The notes under the pieces: model-generated | What the model was told of the DNA's origin: nothing | Database searches by the model: none | What the model saw: the letters and a program-made list of their open reading frames with translations, nothing else | From: Chromera velia | Taxonomy: Eukaryota; Sar; Chromeraceae | Assembly (NCBI GenBank): GCA_018398765.1 | Contig: JAHBMJ010005775.1 | Span: 43,476-65,724 of the forward strand | DNA length: 22,249 nucleotides | Reading direction: 5' to 3' | In this document: piece after piece, positions 9,777 through 17,115 of the stretch | Layout: each line of letters starts with the position of its first letter | Position numbering within the stretch: position 1 is the stretch's first letter | Position numbers and translations under genes: made by a program

Positions 9777-10633
9777 TGCGTTCGCACTGTTCTCGCGGCT
9801 CCTTGAAGATCCTTGCAATTCACGTCGGGAGTGTTCTTTCCAGTGCTCAGACGACTCGGCGCGAGACGGGAGGAGTTTGCAGTTTATTTGCTGTCACAAC
9901 TGGTGGCTGGAGAGATGTAGTGTACACACTGATGAGCTGACGCTCACTTTTATATGAATAATAATACCCCCCTTTCTTCTCAAGTTTGAAGAACCGAATC
10001 ACCGGCCGTTTTTCAAAATTAACGGACGGCATGCAAGTGGCAGAACAGTAACGATTGAACAGCTATATAGCTAGCGCACGGGTAGCCGCGCGCGGTGCGC
10101 CGCGGGTCCGGCCGGGCCGCTCGGTCGGCGCGCCGCGGTCGGCCGCGGCCCGCCGCCCGCCTTCCCAATGTTCCCATATATGTCTTCGATCCCGCGCGCG
10201 CGCGGGCGGCCGGGGCCACGGTCCCCGCCGCGCACATGCATCCATAACATATCGATAACGCATGAAAGCCAGGCCATGGTCCGTCTCCATGGAGAGAGAC
10301 TGACATAGACTGACAGAGCGAGCCATTCGATCCGAAAAATAGAAGTCGGCGACAGTGAGCAATTCTCCTGTTGAAATATACGTGTGCAATCAAATGCGGT
10401 CTAATTTATTGATCGACATTCCAAGCAGTAACCCGACACACATGTCTTGGTAGGTAAGACCGCAACAGTCAGTGTGGCGAGAGGTACTTGTGGAGCGTGA
10501 ACTGTACAGATTTCCGGCCCGCCCAGGGGATGAGCTGTGCCGTGCACTGTGTAGCCCTGCAGCCACTCACCTTGCTGGACTCGACTTCTGCCCCCTTTTA
10601 GCATTCTGCAAGTACAGATAAGCCAGAATCTCA
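9777..10633. promoter_or_regulatory. Divergent promoter region, ATPase and VPS35
   Basis: The two start codons are 857 bp apart and face away from each other, so both promoters and both 5' UTRs should lie here. Visible landmarks: a 12-bp palindrome AGCTATATAGCT near 10060 containing a TATA-like core, a CCAAT word and a CATATATG word in the AT-richer gap at 10164-10180, and the GC-rich block listed separately. In-frame stops upstream of both ATGs (9894-9896 for ATPase, 10619-10621 for VPS35) limit N-terminal extension unless a 5' intron exists. Transcription start sites cannot be placed from sequence. Confidence 0.7.
10073..10240. promoter_or_regulatory. CpG-dense GC island in shared promoter
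   Basis: Between 10081 and 10160, 73 of 80 bases are G or C by my count, with very dense CpG. A second block at 10190-10233 contains a CGCGCGCGCGCG run that could adopt Z-DNA. An AT-richer gap of about 30 bp separates them. The island is flanked by ordinary sequence and lies about midway between the divergent starts. It encodes nothing recognisable: the open frames over it are Arg/Ala/Pro-rich in all directions, as GC-rich sequence gives by chance. Confidence 0.75.
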
Positions 10634-12874
10634 ATGGCTCAGAGACCTGTTGAACAGGAGCAGGAGAGGCTGCTCGAGGAGGCGATCGCCGTCGTCAAGG
10701 AGCAGGCATTCTTCATGAAAAAGGCCATCGTAAGTCAATTCTCTGGACCCGCTCGAAGTATCGGTGCTCTGCTTCAGCCAGCCCCGACACGCCCTTTCTC
10801 TGCCTCCCCTCCCCCTTCCGCTGCAGGATAATGACAATTTGCGAGACTCGTTGAAGCACGGAAGCAATATGATCTGCGAGCTAAGAACCTCCCTCCTATC
10901 TCCAAAAAACTACTACGAACTGTGTTAGTCCCTTCTCATGCATCGTTGTCCCTTTGTTGCAGTGCATGCCGGGTCTTGCTCTGATTCTGGGCCGAAAGCA
11001 TGTAGAAAATGCGCCAGCCGTCTCCAGTCCTTCCTCCTTCAGTGTTTCAGGGCATCAGTACGAAACCGAAACACACCAGAAGACGAGGCAAGACGATTCT
11101 GTTAATCTCTTTCTAAGTGTGCCGCTGCCCCGAGCACCTTCATTCGTTCTTTTGCTTCTCTCCTCCGCTGCCGTCTATGACTCCCCATCTGCTTTGTTTT
11201 GCCTCACACTCTTCCCTCTCTACTTCCTCGTTCTTCTCATACTGCCATTCCTTTCCCTCTTTCTTCCTTGCCTCCTGGCCTCGCTTGTCACTTTTTCTCG
11301 GCAGTGCCTCATCTCGATCTCCCTGTCCCCCCCGGTTTCTACTTCCTCCTTCGATGTCTCATTTTTTTCCGCAAGTAGCGCTTTGTCTGGCTCGCACGTG
11401 CATGCGNGGGGGGCGGGGGGCGGGGGGCGAGAGAGAGAGAGAGAGAGAGAGGACGTGCGTATGTGCGTCAAAGCGGACTTTCGTGCGTTTGTGTGTGTGG
11501 TGTGGTGCGTACCAAACCTTTCCTTCTCGACTACTGGCTCGAGTAAAATTAATTCGTGCGGGGGAAATTTATGGCCTTCTTTCTGTGTATGCTCTGCTGT
11601 TCTTTTTTTGTTTTCTTTCAGACATGCACGTTTTCCAGGAGCTCCAGCACCTCGGAAGCTTCTTTCAGGAACCGGCGAGGGTGAAGAGGAGAATGTCCGA
11701 GCTGTACGAGTCCGTGCAACATGCGGGGAATATTCTTCCGAGGCTCTACCTTCTGATTACAGTAGGGGCAGCCTACATCAAATCCAGGGAGGCCCCGGCA
11801 AAGGACATTCTGGCCGACATGACAGAACTGTGCAAGGGAGTGCAACACCCGATGAGAGGCCTCTTCCTGCGGTCCGTCAAGCAACGACGCACTCTCTTTT
11901 GTTTTACCTGCATGGCAGGGGCGACATGGGTAGGAAGAACTCTGGAAGAACCTTCCCTCCGTCCCTCCCTCTGTTGGGCGTCTGTCTGTCTACCCATGCA
12001 GTGAGTGTGGCACGAGTGTGTCTCTGATTTCTTTCCGTACTGAGTCTCTCTCTTTCCTTCTTTCTTTCTCTCTTTTTTCTGCAGTTACTACTTGTCGCAA
12101 ATGTGCAAGGACAAGCTGCCAGACGTAGGATCCGAGTTTGAGGGGTGAGTGGGTGGGAGGGTGGGAGGGTATGTCAGTGAAGTATCTGATGAGGCAATGG
12201 ATACGCAGAACAGATTTTAACTCCCCCTTCCCCCATCTCCATCAGGCTCAGCCATTTGTCCTGCATGCGGTATCTTCTCTCGTCTTTTACTTTCTTCTGA
12301 TTTCCTCTTTGTTTGCCCCCCTTCCCCCTCCCTCCAACAACTCTATTTTTTCTTTCTTGTCTCTCTCAGTTGTCTTGTTGCCTTTTCTTCTCTCTCGGGG
12401 CGGGTCCGTCCTTTGCTTCCTCCCTCCCAAGATCCCCTTCCCCCGTCTTCTTCCCCGCTCACTTGCCTGCTCCTCTCGCTCCCCCCTCCCTTTCTACTGC
12501 ACTCTGTTCGTTCTCTTATCTTTCCCTCACGTTTTACATTCCTTTTTGGACGGGGTCGATCTCACCGTGTGTCGAATTGTTTGTCCAAGCGCCGGCCGTC
12601 TCTTCTTGTTGGTCTTTGTTTTTTGTTTTGGGCAGCGAGCTTTGAAGTTTTGCTGTCTGTCCCGTCCTTTGTCTGGCTCAAAGCGAGTGCACAGGTACGT
12701 GCATGCATTTATGCAACAGGTAGGTTTTCAATTCATTCTGCATGTTGTCTGTCTGTCTCGCTCAAGGCCTGGAGCTCTGGTACCCTTCCACTGAGAGAGC
12801 GCGCCAAAAGAAGAAAGGAAAAAGTAAAAGAGAATAAAGAAAGAGAAAAAGGAAAAGAAAAGACGATATAGTCT

Positions 12875-12911
<37 letters not shown>

Positions 12912-15900
12912 AATTTTGCCTTTCTTTCTACAGGGAAGACAGCGGGTCTTTAGAGGACGCCTTCGACTTCCTTCTGACCAACTTTGCCGAGAGCACAAGG
13001 CTCTGGGTAAGAATGCAGCACCAAGGAGCTGTGAAAGACCGGGTTCGCAGGGAAAGGGAGAGACTGGATCTCCGGGTTCTCGTGGGTGCAAATCTGGTCG
13101 GTCAGTCAGTCAGTCCCTTTTTTGAGAAGGAAGCCTCCAAATTTGTTGTTTGAGTCGTGCGTGCTCCAGTCTTCCTTTCGGTGATTGATACATTCTGTAG
13201 CGCTTGAAGAGGGGGGGGATTCAATCTTGAACTTGGCTTCTGTGTGTTACAAAATCAATGGAAAACAAACGTAGATTGACGTTCCTCTTTCCTTCAAGAA
13301 CGAATTTTCTCAAGAGGTTTTTTTTCTGCATGACAAAAAGGCCAGGCAGTAAAGAGTGGCATGGGTGGGTTATGCTAGGTGGCTTTAGAGGTCTTCTGCA
13401 TTCTCTCTCTCTCTCTGAATGCTTCCCCGCCTTGCTTTCCTGCTTTTCTTCCGTTCCTTCCCTCCATTCCTTCCCTCCTTCTGTCCCTGTTTCCATTGTT
13501 CTTCCCTTCGGCCCTTTCCTTCCTCTCTCCCTACCTCCATCTCCCCCCCAGATTCCCCCCTTCCTTCCTTGCCTTCCTTCCTCCAACCTCAGTCTGCCTT
13601 TGGCATGTATGCATGCACGTGAGAGCGATAGAGGATGTTCTCATAAATGTACTCGGACCTCTTTGTTTTCCTTGGGTGATCTGGTTTCTTTCTTCAGGTG
13701 AGGCTGTCTCAACTGGAAGGGATGACGGTCGAGTACTACAAGGACACCGCGCTGCCCAAAATTGCGGAACAAGTCGTTGTGTGCAAGGACGCTCTCGCAC
13801 AGCAGTATTTGCTGGACTGTATCATTCTGGGTCGGTCGGTCGGCTGATCCTGTCCTCCCTCCTTCTGTCTTGCCGCCCACGAATTCTGCCCCGCTACCTC
13901 TGTCGGGATCAGACCGTTGAATCGCTTGCTCTGCTTCCTCGGTCCCTTCATGAGTTGAAAGAAAACAGTGCTGTGCCTGCTGTCCTTCGCACCAGGCGTC
14001 TCTCTCTTTTACTCTCCCCGCTGCTTGTAAATGTTGTCTGAAGAAAAGGGGGGAAAGAAACCAGAAAAGTCTGACAGACGACAGAGAAGAGAAGAGACGG
14101 TGTCGTCCATCAGTCAGAATGTAAGGGTGTAGCAACGCGCGTCAAAGTGATCCAAAAGGATTTGAGGAAAGAAAAAACGAACGAGGATTTGCCCCCACAC
14201 ATTTTTGTCCCCCTCTTCTTTTCGTCGATTGCGCCACGCGTGATTGATTCATCCTCGACATTTGTGACTGTCGGTCTTCTTTCAGTGATGCTTTTGTACG
14301 TACCTTCTTTCTTTCTTTCTTTCTTTGTTGGCTCCTCTCTCTCTCTCTGGGTTTCATTCAGTGTTCTCCGACGAGTGTCACCTCGCGAGCCTGGATCAAT
14401 TTCTCTCCCTGGCAATGAAGGTCCAGCCTGGAGGTAGGTCGGTCAGTTAACTCAGTTCCTCCCTCCCTCCCTTCCCTGTCTGTCTCTGCTCCCTCCCGTT
14501 CGAGGGTCTGCCTGCCTGCCTGCCTGCCAAGTTGAGTTTCGAAGTGTTCGAAGAGAGCGAAGGCGCTTAGATGTGCATCGTTTTTTCAGTGTGGGTACTG
14601 AACGCCTGTCTGTGGCTGTCTCTGTCTCCCGCAGGAGTCTGTATGTCTGTCTCTGTCTCTGTTTTTCACCTTTTGCTTCTCTCTCTTTTCCGCACAGGGC
14701 TCCTCATCCCAGTTGACTGACTGCACAATTTGTTTTCTTTGTGCCTCCACGTTTTTTCGACGACTGCATCGGCGCGTTTTTGATTTTATTCTCTTCCTAT
14801 ACTGTCAATCCCTGTCGGCCTCTCTTTCCTGCCTTCAGGCTTTTTCCGCTTTCAACTCAGACACTCACTTTACTCTCTTTCCACTCCCCCCCTCTCTTCT
14901 CTTAATTGCATTGCATGGTGGGTAAAATGCAGTCGACCTGAATCCCGTCCTGGTCAACTTGATGACTAGGCTGTGCAACTTCTTGAAACAAAATCCTGAG
15001 GTAGGTAGGTAGGTAGGTAGGTAGGTGGGTGTGTCATTCAAATCTGTCATTCTTCAACTTTCGAAGAGGGCTGCTCGAGGGTAAACTATCGATCGGGTTC
15101 AAATCGGAAGAAGGGGAAGAGTTTGCAGCCACAAACGATTAGAAAGAAGGTCAAGGTCACAATCTTTCTGTCGCCGCAAAGCCTCTTTTCCTTTCTCCCT
15201 CCTTGTGTTCCCGATCCGGTTTGCGCGTCACTTTTTTGCAGGCTCTTCCCGGGGGGACCGATCTGTTTGATCTCTTTCGAACGCACATAGATGAGGTCGT
15301 CAGCAGGCCCCTCTCCACAGGGGCAACTGCTGGATCCTCCCCGCTGGGCCTCGGTGACTCCTCAACCTCCTCTGCAACTGCAAGTCAGTAAGTAAGTAAG
15401 TCGACGAGCAGCGCGTGAAGAAAGGATGGATTGAGACACAAAAGCGCGTTTATTTGCGCGTGATGAATTCTGGGTCGGGTTCCGTCCCTTCGACTCTTCT
15501 TTCCCTCCCCAACTTGTCATACCTTTGAAGGAGTCTGTTGAACCGTTTTGATTCACTGAGCTTCTTTTCTGCTGTAAGCCGACAGTAGCATGAATGAGCT
15601 AGAGGCAGACCACATGGTTACAGAGAGGTGCTTCTCTCCTTCCCCGTGCAGACGGTGCGGGTGGGTCTAACCCCATGACGCTTCCTGCGCTTCTTGAGCT
15701 TCTCTGCTCGTTCCTTCACTTTTGCCTGGAACTTTTCCCGGAGAGGACTGAGTACATCGACCATGTGCTAGGATCTGCAGCCACCCTTGTTCAGAGAAAC
15801 AAAGCAGCGTTAGAGGCCGAGGAAGAAAGCGACCCTGATGGACCAGCAGAGGGGAGGGGAACTGCAGTCGGAGCGGTTGTGGAGCTGTTGGCAGCCCCCT

Positions 15901-16686
15901 TGAGTAGGATCTCCCTGTCGATTGTCGATCTTGCTCACTACCCTTCGCTGATGAATTGCCTCTCCTTGAGAGTCCGGAAGAAGGTGGCTGCCTCTATGGT
16001 CGCCGGTGTCGTCGCATCGGAAGCAACGTTGTCGGAGCCTCGCCCGGTTGAGAGATTCTTCTTATTTGTGTCCCCTTTGGTTTCCGATGAGAAGGAGGCA
16101 GGAGCGCCTGCCGCCCCCCCCCAGACAGAGGCGGATAAAGAGGCGTTCGCAAAGGAGCAGGAACAAGTAGCGCGGGTTGTTCACCTGATCAAGGTCGGTC
16201 GCAGGACCTGCAGTCGTCCAACACGTATGAAAGCATGCCTGAGGCTCCCAGGCAGGAAGCCGATTGATGCGTGCGTCAATTCAGACTGAGCCTTCCCGTG
16301 CAACCCCTTCCGTCCTGTTCGCACTGCACTGTATGACGACGGCCCTGCCTTCTCTGTCATGTTTTGTGGAATCAGAGTTGGCTGGTAAAATGCATAGTCA
16401 GCATGTTGTTCCTCCCCCTTTCTCCTGCCTGCAGCACGAAGACACGGATGTGTGCTTCCAAATGCTCAGGACCGCGGCAAATGCCTTCAAGAAAGGAGGA
16501 CCCCACAGGCGGACGTTTGTGCTCCCCCCTTTGGTCACGAGGGCCCTGCAACTTGTGCCGTTGGTGCATGCTCGAGAGCTGCACGCTGCGCAAGGAGGCG
16601 GTGTGCAAGCACCAGCGTCGAGCGTCAAGAAAGTTCTCCAGTTCGCACACACGGTGGGTGGTGGGCAGCTGTCGGAATAAAGCATT

Positions 16687-16770
<84 letters not shown>

Positions 16771-17082
16771 TGAGTCTGTAGCTGCTGCCCTCAATTCGCA
16801 GTCGGAGGATCCATCACACACAAAAAGACTCGATCGGTCTTTCAGATCTCTCCTACTTCTCTGGCTCGCGTTTTTGAATACTCTCCCCTGGCACTTTGCT
16901 TCATCACGCGATTCATTTCTTGGATTCCCTTCCCTTGCAGACATGCACGGAGTTGGTGCAGTGCAATGCTGAGTTGGGGCTCCGGTTCTTTCTCCACTGC
17001 GCCATCACGGCAGACAAAGCGGACTTGGCACAACCTGGGGCCTTCGAGCCGATCTGCTACGAGGTCTGTTGAAGCACCCACC

Positions 17083-17115
<33 letters not shown>

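Noticed and set aside
10055-10393. Arg/Ala/Pro-rich frames over the GC island
   Set aside because: GC-rich DNA lacks stop codons in most frames; all frames look alike and none shows a domain.
10954-12027. Long plus-strand open frames (up to 357 codons) over VPS35 intron 2 and exon 3
   Set aside because: They read through the CT-rich intron and an ambiguous base; only the 11622-11871 part, in one frame, matches VPS35. The rest is Ser/Phe/Leu-rich translation of pyrimidine sequence.
12138-12871. Overlapping plus-strand frames up to 218 codons
   Set aside because: They lie within VPS35 intron 4; composition is Ser/Leu/Phe-rich from CT-rich DNA and flanking exons splice in phase across it.
13379-14041. 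220-codon plus-strand frame
   Set aside because: It covers introns 5 and 6 and crosses exon 6 in a frame different from the VPS35 frame.
15083-15110. tRNA B-box-like word GGGTTCAAATC in VPS35 intron 8
   Set aside because: The flanking bases do not form a T-arm stem, and no acceptor or anticodon arm is found.
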